Source: Isoetes taiwanensis (taxonomy: Eukaryota; Streptophyta; Lycopodiopsida; Isoetales; Isoetaceae). Taken from it: a DNA stretch of 64,000 nt. Location: contig JAJEKV010000098.1 of NCBI GenBank assembly GCA_021234155.1, forward strand, positions 2,912,803 to 2,976,802. Reading direction: 5' to 3'. Below, one piece after another: positions 33,792 to 44,520 of the stretch (its first letter is position 1; the number at the start of each line of letters is the position of its first letter). Position numbers and translations under genes: made by a program. Below the pieces are notes generated by a model. It worked only from the letters and a program-made list of their open reading frames with translations, was not told the origin of the DNA and did not search any database.

Positions 33792-35280
33792 ATGGCCACC
33801 AGCTCCTTCATCGAATGGTACAATGCCTCAGCTCACATATCCCAGGTAGACGTCAACCTAGTCTATAATCTTTTCCAGAAGGAACTCGATGTCCAAGCAA
33901 TCTTAGCTGCAATTCCTTTTTACCAGCCTATTTTGCTAGAATTCCAACAAAAAGTAAGTCCCAGTCTATGTCAACTGTCCCCCTTGCATAGGATATTTTG
34001 TACAAAAGACTCCCTCCAGACAACTCTGAGTCATGTGCCCAACATTGCCAAGGCTTTATCTAATAGAGCCTTGCACATGCCAGACTACATGACAATAATT
34101 GTCAGGCAGATGAAGTACTTTTAATACAATGCTGCCCTTACCCTTATTTTTATCTTATAAAGCCCAGAACATCATAGGTGGACCGTCCATACAGCCAATC
34201 AATGTTGATCCCTTAGCTTCCAAGGGTGAATAACAGATGCTTTTGGAATATGGAGACGTCCCATAGGAAGAACGGAGTGACGAAGATGAATACTTATCGA
34301 CATAGATTCCCAAGAGGAACAGAAGCTAGCAGAGCGAGAATTAGAGCGCTTCAACCAGGATCAACAGACACCAAACATAGCTGCTCCAATAGGGATGGGC
34401 ATCACAAGCCTATTCCCCATCATCGTCGAAGGTCAAGACTATCTTTTCTTGATTGATATCAAGAATCTTCCGGAATGCTTAAAGCGGGAATATAGAGCCG
34501 ATGAACTCTTGTCACTCCTACAAATGTAGAAAGACTTGGATAACTTCATTGACAAGGAGGTACAAGATTTCCCCAGGGAGGTTTGTAAAGCAGAAAGATA
34601 CACGGGGCAAACCATCTCAGAGATTGAGGTAGATAGCAGGATTAGACGGAAAATCCCTCAGGAGGGCTTAATATGCAATGAAGACTTCATAGCACTTCAG
34701 GAGCAGATGGGGATTAGAAGCAAAACCACAAGTGTACTCTTGTCGACATCCTCTACATCAACTTCCAGACCTCGAGGAGTCAACCTTGCAATCTTTCAAC
34801 TGCTACATGAGGACCATGAAGACTTCATGACCGTGCACTTAGACGAGTATGCCACAAGACATAGGGGCAAGCATTTCATTTGGTAGAGGTGCTCGAGCGG
34901 GCGAAGCACTTAGATATTACCTTTTGGCCCTTACAGATGGCAAAGTCATAGTCTTCCATCGAGCCTTCAACCCCCGTGGAGAAGAAGCAGTGCAAATGCT
35001 TGTGGCACTCTCAGGTTTTGGGAGATATGCAAGGCTGGCCGACAACCAATTCATCTTAGTGAAGTGGTCGATGGCCCTCAGCATCTTCGAATTCACGGTT
35101 CCACATCTTCGCCAAGGAAGACTAGCGATAACAGCAGCATATGCGATGGATAGCGAGTTGAAGACCTAGTGTCAGCCTTCCATGGAGGTTCCTTCAGGGA
35201 CATTCTCTGAAACTTAGGGCAAAGAGTCAGCACGGCCCAAGTGAAGAAATTTCTTAAGGATCATCCGAATCGCCGGTGAT
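33792..35280 (+). pseudogene. ORF cassette B: unidentified protein, several frames
   Basis: It opens MATSSFIEWYNASAHISQVD at 33,792 with a 110-codon frame, preceded by a TATA-like CATAAATAG (33,674). Coherent protein-like text continues in other frames to about 35,280, including FLIDIKNLPECLKREYRADE, a TDGKVIVFHRAFNPRGEEA segment, SGFGRYARLADNQFILVKWS and finally STAQVKKFLKDHPNRR. Stops and shifts show it is no longer functional. It has no gag zinc knuckle and no protease, polymerase or RNase motif. It could be a divergent gypsy gag or a captured host or RNA-virus structural gene. I cannot decide between these. An AT-rich 3'-UTR-like tail follows (35,281-35,400). Confidence 0.45.
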
Positions 35281-35469
35281 CAGACAATATATATCTATGT
35301 ATCGATTATATATGGAATAAAACTATGACTTGTTTTGTTTTATAAATGTTTGTTGGTATCATTATTGGCAATAACTAAACAACTAAACAAACAATTAAGC
35401 TCATAACAAGTTGTTGTGATATGCAATGTATGCAGCAAGGACGAACAGGCACATCAGAGTGCCATATAC

Positions 35470-35920
35470 TAACCAATCTCAAGAAGCGGATTGACGCCCA
35501 AGCAGGCAGAGTCCCAAATAAGAAATGGCCCAGCTAAGGTCGGAGATCCAAGAACTATGGCAAATGCTCACAGTAGAAGTTCCTCCACCACACCCAAGGA
35601 ATGTGAACACCGAATTAGAGCAAGAATCAGCCAGTGCCATTGCCCACAAAAGGCAAAGAGAAAGCAAAGAAAAGGAGGCAGCCTAAGTCATCCAGCTCGG
35701 AAGATAGCTCCAAATCATCAGACTCAGAGGAGGAATTTGAAACAGAGGATGAAGAGGAAGTTGAGTCAGAACATGAGTTAGGAGCGGTAGCCCCACCTGC
35801 TAATAGGCAAGCCAGAGCCAGGGCTAAGGCCAAGGCTAATAAAGAAGCATATTACCGTAAGAAAGCAGACTCAGACATGAGCAATGTATGGAAGGCCAGG
35901 AAATTGGAACAATTTTGATG
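35470..35920 (+). pseudogene. ORF cassette C: acidic/serine-rich then basic protein piece
   Basis: Reading from about 35,620, the frame gives KSSSSEDSSKSSDSEEEFE, more acidic residues, then an Arg/Lys/Ala-rich segment (RQARARAKAKANKEAYY) and a stop at 35,918. A preceding coiled-coil-like segment (LRSEIQELWQML) is in a different frame. Such acid-then-basic low-complexity regions occur in gag or nucleocapsid-linker regions, but nothing specific identifies it. It stands directly in front of the integrase relic. Confidence 0.4.
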
Positions 35921-36252
35921 CATTGTCTTGACACTCCTTGACGATGCGAGTGCATTGCAAAATGCAGTCTCGACCCACACCAGCGAGTATGGGAAGAAGA
36001 TTGAGCAAATCTTACCTACAGATAAGATTTTATTGAAGCATGTTCAAATGTTTCAAGAGAAGCAATAACGGATAATGAAAGGGAAACCTTCAAGCATCAT
36101 AAGAAGGAAGTTAACCTGTTGTACTTCAAAGATAAGCTATGCATCCCAGAGTCATCGAGAGTGAGAGGGTTGATCCTCCATGACACGCATAATAGCCCAA
36201 TTGCCAGCCATGCAGGATTTATAAAAACCTATTTCAAGATAAGGAGTAGCTA

Positions 36253-37288
36253 TGGGGCAGAAGTGTGGGGGCCAGTGATATCCCTCACCACTTGGAACGA
36301 TCTAGGAGCCATGAAGGCCTTCTTGGCCAGGCACATGGGAGTGAAATCCGCGGTCCCATATCGGATCTTGCTCAGTGAGGCAAAGGCTTCCATTAAAGAG
36401 GGTCGCTTGGAACGTCACATTATTTACTTCGAGAAGGTGGGGCTATGGATGAAATAACGCGCCCAACCTTGTTTTTAAATGTTTGATGGGCATTATTGGC
36501 GACTCAAAGCCTGCTGAAAAGACAAGCAAGCCAGTGGTTCTCGCTATGGAATGTGCAAAGGCACACAGATGTGGACGGTGCATACACCGGAAGGAACGAT
36601 TACGCCTTGAAGCAAAGTGCAAATTTGGATGCTTGCTTCATGGCCAAGCTTTGGGATGCGAGAGGCCATGTCACATGTCAAGGTGGCAAATTATCCACGC
36701 CGAGGTTAATCCCATGCTCACGAGGGGCCCACACCACTACCCGTGCACCCATCTACCCATGAAAAAGCCGCTGGGTGATTGCTTCCATTGCGACAGTGCA
36801 CACCACCTCCGCATTGAGGATTTGGGGAGATGGATTCGAGGGAGCAGCGTGAGGGCGCAGTAGCGTCAATCTAATTGTCAGCGTGGCCATTGAGGATGAA
36901 AGTCCGCCCTCGGGCCTGTCCGTGTCACGAGCATATCGGGCTCTGGTATGTTTGGGTTAGTTGTGCCCCATCGGGCCTTGCATGAGCTAACGAGCGCGGC
37001 CTACCGTAGGCTTGTTGGGATCGTACCTCGTGAGAGGTAATGGATACGCTTGGATTTCGATTATGCCCCCCGTAAGACATTAACCTCAATTTGTACTTGT
37101 GATTATGTATATAAGCGGCGCGGTATGTCGAGCATCCTTATTGCTACTAAGGTTTTTCCCGAAAACCCTTATGGGGGGTTTTTAATCCCGGTAGTAATCC
37201 TTTCTTTGCTCTCTCTTTGTACTTGGGTCCCATAGGCCAGTTGGTCTCCGTGGACGATAAAATCATATTCTATTCTATTCTATTCTAT
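36253..37288 (+). mobile_element. 5'-truncated LINE nested in gypsy integrase
   Basis: It starts within the post-RT region (GAEVWGPVISLTTWNDLGAM) and continues with FLARHMGVKSAVPYRILLSE, a broken middle and the conserved end (KLWDARGHV, then a degenerate KSRWVIASIATVHTT). The 3' untranslated region carries a hairpin module (37,139-37,199), a short GGCCAGTTGGTC hairpin and a (TATTC)n tail at 37,266-37,288. The integrase reads continuously across the join apart from a Trp-to-stop change. CTAT is found at both junctions and may be a short target duplication. Confidence 0.85.
37139..37199. repeat. Hairpin module (copy E) in LINE 3' UTR
   Basis: ATTGCTAC and GTAGTAAT close a stem around GGTTTTTCCCGAAAACCC and GGGGGGTTTTTAATCCC. 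The interior matches copies A-D. It is 70 bp upstream of the LINE tail. Confidence 0.7.
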
Positions 37289-38554
37289 TATTGACCAGAC
37301 ATGAAGAAGCATATAGTGAAATACATCCTTGAATGCCAGTTGTGTTAGCAAACAAAGGCCGAGCAACTCCGAATTTCGGGTGAGTTGGAACTGTTGGACA
37401 TTCCTAATGCAAAATGAGAGGTCATATCTATGGATTTCATAATGGGTCTCCCAAGGATAACAAGGGGTTTTGATGCCTTGATGGTGGTAGTAAATAAGTT
37501 ATCTAAGATGGCGCATTTCTTGCCATGTTGTACCACGGATACAGCTTTGAACACCACCTTGTCGTCTACCAAAGAGATTTTTAGATTGCATGGAATGCCC
37601 AGGGCAATCGTCTTTGATGGAGATTCGAAGTTCATCAGCGCCTTTTGGCAAGACTTTTTTTGGCATGATCTGCACCAAGTTGTGGATGAGTTCTTCTTAT
37701 CAATAGATGGGCAAACGAAAAATTACGTTTAGAACAAGCAATCCAAATGAGCCGATTATATCTACCTGGTTGAGTTTGTGTACAATAGTACGAAGCAAGA
37801 GCCATTGTGGACATTTCCTTACATGACTAATTACGGTTATCAATGCTTGATTCCAGATATGTGGCACAATCCAGTGTCCAAGAGTGGAGGTTCCTCAACA
37901 ACTTTTGGCGGATATGCAGCAGCTTGTAGAGGAGGTGCGAGGGTATCTTCTAGCAGCAAGGGCGCGTCAAAAGTGTCTAGCAAGTAGACAGATTTCTAGG
38001 GGAGTTTGCTATGGGAGATAAGGTTTGGCTCAAGATCAAGGTCAAGCAAGCGAAGCTCCGAATCGGCAATTGCAAGAAACTTGCTGCAAGATGGGCAGGC
38101 CCCTTTAAGATTGTAAAGTGGATAGGCAGCCAATCTTATAAGCTTGAATTATCCACTTATCTAAAATTTCACAAGGTCTTCCGCGTAAGCTTATCAAAGA
38201 AGTATATTCCAAATCTGGAGGAAGTTTTGGAGACTCCAATCTTGTTGGAGATGATCCAGGAGTAATTTGAGATTGTTCCCGAGTTAATTCTTGATAAAGC
38301 ATTCAAGAAGACGCGAAGGTCAAAATTCCGTCAACATTTGGTCAAGTGGAAGCACTTGCCAGTGGAAGATGCGACGTAGATATTGAAGCATGACTTAGAG
38401 AAGCAATATCCAATAATTCATGGAGCAATTCGACGGTCAGGTCCTCTTCGACTCAGTCGACGCTGGCTCATCAGGTAAGTTGTAACTTTAGCATGTATGT
38501 TAGTGCTTAAGGTGGGGAGAGCGCATGCATCCTGGTGTAGCTAAGATGTATACA

Positions 38555-38840
38555 TGTAGGTGTTGGATCATTGCCGATGATGATATCATCTTAAATGTTC
38601 TCTAGGTCGTGATGCACGGTTTAAGTGCATGATCGGAGATCATGTAGGTTAAGTCGGTGATCGTGGGCGATGATGGGATCATCCTAAATGTTCCCTAGCT
38701 ATGATGCACTGCGTGTGCGCATGACCGGACGGAGGTCATATAGGAGTAGGCACGGAATCATAAGCGATGATGGGATCATCCTAAATGTTCCTTATGCCAT
38801 GATTCGTGCAGGTGTGCTTGAGTTAGTAGTGCGGCTCAAG
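38555..38840 (+). repeat. Three ~95-bp tandem repeats in the gypsy 3' internal region
   Basis: The block GATGATGGGATCATCCTAAA (first copy GATGATGATATCATCTTAAA) starts at 38,576, 38,669 and 38,766. Each copy also carries a GATGCA or GATTCG block. The array follows the chromodomain and is non-coding. Confidence 0.8.
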
Positions 38841-39480
38841 TAGGTAAATAGGGGGTGGTCCCCTTAAACCACATTAAAGAATTAATAAAAGAAATGACTA
38901 ATGTGGTGTGTCATTGTATAGGCCAACCTTGAGGAGGATGGGGGCATCGAGAAGAGGCACCACGAGGAGTGTATAAATGTTTTGTTTAAAACATTATGTG
39001 ATAATGTTTAATAGGTTATATTTCTAAAGTTGTTCTATGAGGTGTAGTGGTACTGGTGGGAAAATTATTTAAAAGGAAAGCATAACCACCTGCTTGACCG
39101 TCGAGAATGAAAAATATAAGTGAACAAGACAAAAGAACGAAGAATCATCTGAGAGAACTGATCGGAATCCTCCTATGAAATAACATCCTAATTCACCTAT
39201 TAGGATTAAATCATTATTTGATATTATTAGCTACAGTGCACTACTGCTACAGTGCACTGAAGCTACATTGTTTTTCGAGCATTGAGTATTTGTTGGCTTG
39301 TATAACTTGACCATTGGATATTTGCTTCATACATTGAATTTAATACTTGCAATTCTATACCATTAGAGTTTTTCTTGTCAAACATTATGCTCTACTAGTT
39401 TTGCTAAGAACATTGCAATTTACTAATTGATTGACTTTATTTCTCACAAGTCGCACGATGCTGAAGACAACATCAAGTCA

Positions 39481-39492
39481 AGGTGAGGAGAA
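39481..39492 (+). other. Polypurine tract
   Basis: AGGTGAGGAGAA immediately precedes the LTR start TGTGACATTC. This is the normal place for plus-strand priming in an LTR element. Confidence 0.7.
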
Positions 39493-41040
39493 TGTGACAT
39501 TCCAGTATAATATATGCTAGAAATACGTGTATTATGCTGCCACATCACAGTACATGTCACCAAGATGACATGTACAAGGGTAGATCACAATCATACTATA
39601 GGTATGATGGTGTGTAGAATCCATAAGGGGAATTGGTATATTATACTAATGGTATAATACCACCAATGAATGTTAGATATATTATGTGAGTATATTTCCC
39701 CCTAGTGGCAAACACCAACATGTTATTCCAACATAATATGTTAAATGTGAGTCATTAAAGCCCACATGTGTGGCACATGCCCCATTGCATGTGTGATACA
39801 TGTCAAGGGGAGAGCACCCCACCCCAAATACCTATAAGGTATTTGCCATAAAGGTGCTAGTGGCCCGCGCTTGCCATATGGAAAGGCATCATTGGACGAA
39901 GTGGCCCAATCGCAGACCAAGCCTCAATTTCTAGACCTATATAAGGGAAAGAGCATAAACCCTAAAACCTTTTAGGTTTCAGGGCTAATAGCGGATTGAG
40001 GAGCTTTCGGAGGTCATTTTGAGGTTTGGAGGGCAGAAGGCAGTCTCAGAGCTTGAGTGGGGCTCACATTCCTAAGCCGCTGCTCTAGCACCTTCGTATT
40101 TGATGGAGAGCATCATGTCAGGCAATTTTAGTGGGGAGTTGGGTGGAACAGGTTGGTTATAGTTTAGATTGTTAATCCTAACTTAGTAGTAAGATTTAAG
40201 CTAGGGTGCACCTCTGTTTTAGCATTACATACTCATAGACCATTAGCCTTAGAACCTAACAGACCAAAGAACACTGACCTTTGTATACTTTAGGGATTAG
40301 ACATGATGTATTAGAACTATTGTTCTATTATGATGTTAGATGATCATGGTATGATACTCTGATTGGCACCTCTTGTGTATGGGGATAAGGGGGGTAGAGA
40401 ACTAGGAACCATGTGTAGCATGATTCTAGTATTTAGACCTCTGTAATTCCCATTGCAATGCGGCTTGTGCATAGAGAGCCACCTGATCATGGGCCTAGGG
40501 CCTTGACTGGCTTAGAATAGAGGACTTGTTCTGATTGCAGAGGGATCTATGGTGTGCTTGTCTACCAGGGGTCCATAGCAAGCTAGGGCTAAAACCTTGT
40601 CACTGTGTGAGGACAAGGTATGGATTTGACCCTTCCTAAGTGATGCGTCACCTTATTGACCCTTCCGTCTGCTATTATCTTATAGCCCAGACCGTCAGTC
40701 CTACCTCACAATATCTGAGCTTGGGTTAGAACTTCCATGTGATGCTATAGTGATGTTGTAGTATGATGACAATGCTATGTTGTTGATGGTGCCTCACCCT
40801 TCGTGGTGAGCATATAGATTGATTATGATGTATGTTGTTTGTGCTTACGTTTACATGCTTCCACAGTGAGATTGGCCCCAGGGGAGATGGGGAAGACACG
40901 TCCTTCTTCTGCATCAACTCTGGAGCATCACCAGTAGTTGATGCCGCGCGGACGACCTCTTGTTGATCTGCAGGGTTGGCATGAAGGGATCCCCATAGCT
41001 TATACGATAGCAGCATCATATAGGTCAGGGAGGCGTTACA
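39493..41040 (+). repeat. Gypsy 3' LTR with TATA box
   Basis: It starts TGTGACATTCCAG and ends GGCGTTACA, 1,548 bp. A TATA box (CTATATAAGG, 39,937-39,946) precedes a run of CCTAAAACC-type sequence, consistent with LTR transcription start. The last 370 bp match the 5' LTR remnant. No clear target-site duplication can be tested because the other outer edge is lost. Confidence 0.8.
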
Positions 41041-41269
41041 AAAATCATAAGGCTACTACAACAATCTCTAAGAAATATTGGTAATAGAAGAAGAAAAAAT
41101 GCACGTCAATTGAATACATGTACAACACAAACACTAACACATACATGAGCTAAAACCTCCAAAATGAAGTGGCTGGTCATGCGCACCAAGTGATAAAAAA
41201 CATTAAAGAAATATTGGCTGGTCACGCATGCCATGTGAAACAATATGGGGCAACACAATGGGGGGAGGG

Positions 41270-41936
41270 ATTAGACGACAATTATAAATATCGTCATAAG
41301 AAAATAGATGAGGTTTTGAGTCCTCATCTAGCTTATCACTCTTACTTTCACTATCATTATTACCAATACTATGGTTATATAAATAAGCTTTTCTATACTA
41401 TAAAAGCTCAATCAAATACTTTCTTAGTATATCCCTATTCAGGTTGAAGAAGGTTGGCAAATTCCATAGTGTATTTTAAACTTATTCCTTAGTATACTAT
41501 ATGCCATACATCGAAGCAATAGATGATCCTCGTGCTCTATCTTATCTTTGCTATATAATTTACAGTATCTTTGATCTTTAGGAATGATATACTCCCTTCT
41601 ACCCACTTCTAGGAATAATATAACCCTTTTCTAGGATATCCATTGTTTTAAATCAGAGTCTACTAAGACCACTTCATCCCATTGTACATCCCACTTACTG
41701 AGCCATTTCTTGACATCATGGAACCCCCTTCTCCTTACTGGCTAACAAAGCCCCACATTTAATTCTAGTGTCATCCATGAGCAACACCTTTCTAAGATAC
41801 ATAATGCATCTAAGGATTGCTTCCCTTTCCAAAGGCACGAGGGCACATTCTGTTAATAGGATAGGGTGCTTGGGCTTTAACTCCTAATTCGAATCTCAAG
41901 GATTTTTTTAATGCCTGCTCAATGCCATCCCAAGCA
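41270..41936 (-). pseudogene. Old antisense LINE, 3' half
   Basis: The minus-strand translation shows LLTECALVPLERE, RCIMYLRKVLLMDDTRIKCG, KWLSKWDVQWDEV and a zinc-type KLYSKDKIEHEDHLLLRC end, equivalent to the C-terminal parts of the LINEs at 12.8 and 28.3 kb. Its 5' neighbour in coding order is the segment at 47,716-48,390. The two were one element before the L1-type LINE inserted at 41,937. Confidence 0.75.
41921..41936 (+). repeat. 16-bp target-site duplication, left copy
   Basis: AATGCCATCCCAAGCA here and at 47,700-47,715 are identical and bracket the L1-type LINE and its A-tail. Confidence 0.95.
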
Positions 41937-42062
41937 GATAGTGGAGAGAAGGAGAGGTCGCAGTGAGGCGCCATGTGAGGCGTTGTTTGCCGTTTCTGTG
42001 TGTATCTCTCTCCTTATGTGTCGGATTTGGACAACTTTGGAGTGTAAGCTTTCTGTCGGTAT

Positions 42063-43814
42063 ATGGCATCAGTCATCCCAACATCGGAATCAGTGCCGGA
42101 TTTGGGGTTTCCCATTTCGGCCTCTATGGTTAACCCTGGTATGTCTTCCTCAGTTGTTATTTCTTCTGTCAATTATGCTTCCATGGCTTTCTCTTCTATT
42201 TCCGCCTCCCCTATGCAATCTGGTGCTTCTGTAATTCCTCCTTCCTTGCTTGCTAACTCATGTCTCAATCCTCTTGCTTTTGCACATCCTTCTGCTAGTG
42301 CATCCACTAATTTGCAACAATTTCCGCCTCTCACTGCTTCCTTGTCTGCTGCAATTGCGGGTCCTTGTTCTCCTGTATATCTCAGTCCTTGTGCTTCCCA
42401 TTTTCCATCTACCTCTGTTGGATTTTTGCCTTCTACTCCTTCCTCTTCTGCGGGTCTTCTGCCTGCTCCTGCTTCTGCTCCTGCTCCTTGGACCTCTAGT
42501 GATACAATTGCTCGTGTGTCACGTGCACGCTTTAGTGATTGGATAAAGCGTGATATGACATCTGGTATGTGCTCTGCTCGTGTTACGGCTGCTGTGAATA
42601 TTATGATGGAGAATAATAAGAAGGAAGTGTCTGCATACCTGAAGGAGTTACAGGCTGTGGAAGATAAGATGGACATTCAACTCCCTTCAGAGAGTGTCTT
42701 TTACAAGACTAATGAGTGTGCTAACGCTTTCACACAGGCGGGGCTTCCTGTAGTTGAGATTGATCACGGGGTACATTTACAGTGTATTCAGAATCTTGTC
42801 TTTCATGCTGTTGTGTGTCACTTTACTGGTCAGTTTGTCGATCTTAGAAGGATGGACTTTTGGTTAAAGCAGCATCTACAGAGATTGGGTTTAACCCAGC
42901 ATGAGTCTCTGAAGGTCCTTGATAAGCAAAACAATAATTTCCTGATCATGTTTGAGTCTCCCATAGCGGTTGATAAGCTGGTGGAGTGGGGAGTAGATCC
43001 TTTATGGGGGCACTATCTTTTGTATTAGGTATACACTCCTGGCTTTTTGCCTAGCAAGACTAGCGCACTTCGGATGCCATGTTGGTTTGCCTTCGAAGAT
43101 TTTCCTATTGAGTTGCAAGTTCCAGAGTTCATGTTGGCTATTGCTAGTGGCTTGGGTCTCCATCTTGCTCATTCTATTGTGAATGGTCCTCGTATTTGTG
43201 TCTCTCTTCCAGCTGATGCATCTCTCCCAAAATCTGTTGTGGTCAAAAGTGGTCCACTGTTCTTCAAATATGGTTTGTCGCTACTTAATGGTCCTGAGCT
43301 TGCAGACATGTTTCCTGATGCTGAGGCATTCTCTAGTTTTCGCATTAGAAGAACACCTCCCTTTGCTCCTGCAGCATCTGCAGTCCATGGCCAAATGTCT
43401 CCATCTTCCTTTGATCCCTCTCCAGTCTTGGCAGCTTCGTAGCCAGTCTGCTTCTGCTCTGTGTCTATTCCTGCCCCTATTTCTCCTCCCTCCTCCTCTA
43501 CATCCCAAGCTGCTCTTCCTGATGAGCAACGTGAGAGGCTTGCAGTCATTGCTCGCAAATAGGAACGACTGGAAGCATCTCGAGGTGAGTGGTCCATCCC
43601 TCATATGAAGAGAGTTACCCGTCGGAGAAACACTATTGCACCACAAGCTCTTCCTGTTGAGTGTGCTACTCCAGCTGAACCAGCAGTGGCTACTATTGTT
43701 ACAACCCTTCCTGCATCATCTGGCCTGACCTGGGCTGATCAGGTGGAATTATCATCTACTAATAGTGACTCCATGGATTTGGAACACGGGCCACCAGACC
43801 TCCTTGCCTTATGA
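42063..43814 (+). pseudogene. L1 LINE ORF1 (RNA-binding, DUF4283-like)
   Basis: The first 321 codons run from Met 42,063 to a TAG at 43,026. A Ser/Pro/Ala-rich leader of about 140 residues comes first, then an RRM-like DUF4283 region (FHAVVCHFTGQFVDLRRMDF, then FLIMFESPIAVDKLVEWGVD). The same frame goes on after the stop (VYTPGFLPSKTSALRMPCWF and PIELQVPEFMLAIASGLGLH) to 43,442, with a further frame to 43,814. In plant L1 elements this protein binds the element RNA. No CCHC knuckle was found, so either it was lost or this lineage lacks it. A single early nonsense change may be the main inactivating lesion. Confidence 0.8.
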
Positions 43815-44520
43815 AGCTAGTTTCCTGGAATGTTCGGGGCGTTGCTTCCTCCCCAACTAAAAGAAGCAGACTTCCATGGCTCTTGCTAGGTTGAATTCAG
43901 ATTTCTATTCTCTACAAGAGTACAAGTGCAAAAAAGAGGACGTGTAAAAGGTAGATTCTGTGGTCGGTAGGAAATATAACATCTTGGTGGCTGCAGCAGA
44001 CTCGGCAAGAGCGGGGGTCCTTACAGCGTGGAGACATGATATAGCAGTCACATTCACTCATGCTGACAGATTTGGTCGCTGGATCATTATCAAGTGGTTT
44101 GATAAGGGAAGAGAGTGGGGACTAGTGAATGTGTATGCGCACAATAGACCTCATCAGAGAGGTGCACTCTGGGCTGCTTTGAGATCCAAGTTAGTTCGAA
44201 TGGGGGCTCATATTGCATAGTTGTTGGTGGGTGGCTTCAATATGGTGGAGTTGGAAGTTGATCGGTGCGGCAGAGGATCAGAAATCGTCCAAGGCTTTGA
44301 ATGTGAACAATGGCAGCGCTTGATGCATGACTGTGGTTTGGTAGAGGTGGATGGCGATGGAACTTTCACTTGGTGCAATGGCTGGCTTGGAGCTAGTAGA
44401 GCATATGCACGTCATGACAGGGGATATTATAATGCATTGGCAGCGACATATTTGCATAATTTCTCTCGCCAAAACATGCTTGATAGCTCTATTTCAGATC
44501 ACAATCCGTAGTATTTTTCT
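43812..44520 (+). pseudogene. L1 LINE ORF2, apurinic-type endonuclease
   Basis: It begins MKLVSWNVRGVASSPTKRSR at 43,812, the usual endonuclease start. Other visible elements are GVLTAWRHDIAVTF, WGLVNVYAH, VGGFNMVELEVDRCGRGSE, FTWCNG, YARHDRGY and SDHNP. The motif normally reading GDFN is GGFN here, so one catalytic Asp is lost; the terminal SDH is intact. A stop at 44,218 and an early frameshift also break it. This domain nicks the target to prime reverse transcription. Confidence 0.85.

Larger units (their letters stand above)
36100..38430 (+). pseudogene. Gypsy integrase with chromodomain, split by a LINE
   Basis: The integrase zinc domain begins LLYFKDKLCIPESS at about 36,116, followed by LILHDTHNSPIASHAGFIKT, and stops at 36,252 where a LINE intrudes. 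After the LINE it resumes with PDMKKHIVKYILECQLC (H2C2 end, about 37,295). The core follows: VISMDFIMGLPR (first Asp) and GMPRAIVFDGDSKFISAFW, where the second catalytic Asp lies in the usual SDRDxxF context, here FDGDSKF. The C-terminal part is GDKVWLKIKVKQAKLR and PFKIVKWIGSQSYKLEL. A chromodomain ends it: KTRRSKFRQHLVKWKHLPVE, then EKQYP at about 38,410. Stops break it repeatedly. The chromodomain marks a chromovirus, a clade that targets H3K9-methylated chromatin. Confidence 0.85.
31064..41040 (+). mobile_element. Ty3/gypsy chromovirus-like element lacking a visible polymerase
   Basis: A truncated 5' LTR (31,064-31,397) is followed by a tRNA-iMet-type primer-binding site. Internally come three unidentified ORF cassettes, an integrase broken by a LINE, and a chromodomain. 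A purine tract then leads into a 1.55-kb 3' LTR (39,493-41,040). Retained homology between the LTRs (order 85-90% by eye over about 330 bp) supports one element, though two copies of one family could be joined. Between the last ORF cassette and the integrase only about 200 bp remain, so no protease, reverse transcriptase or RNase H was found. That implies dependence on a helper element for copying. Confidence 0.75.

Noticed and set aside
33792-35280. Naming cassette B as an endogenous RNA-virus nucleocapsid gene
   Set aside because: Only a general impression of a soluble structural protein supports it; no diagnostic motif was seen, and its position inside an LTR element makes gag equally likely.
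42173-42676. 167-codon minus-strand frame
   Set aside because: It is the reverse of the low-complexity Ser/Pro/Ala-rich part of LINE ORF1 on the plus strand.
43169-43597. 142-codon minus-strand frame and its overlapping plus-strand alternative
   Set aside because: Shadows of LINE ORF1; the frame that continues DUF4283-like sequence is the plus-strand one ending at 43,442.
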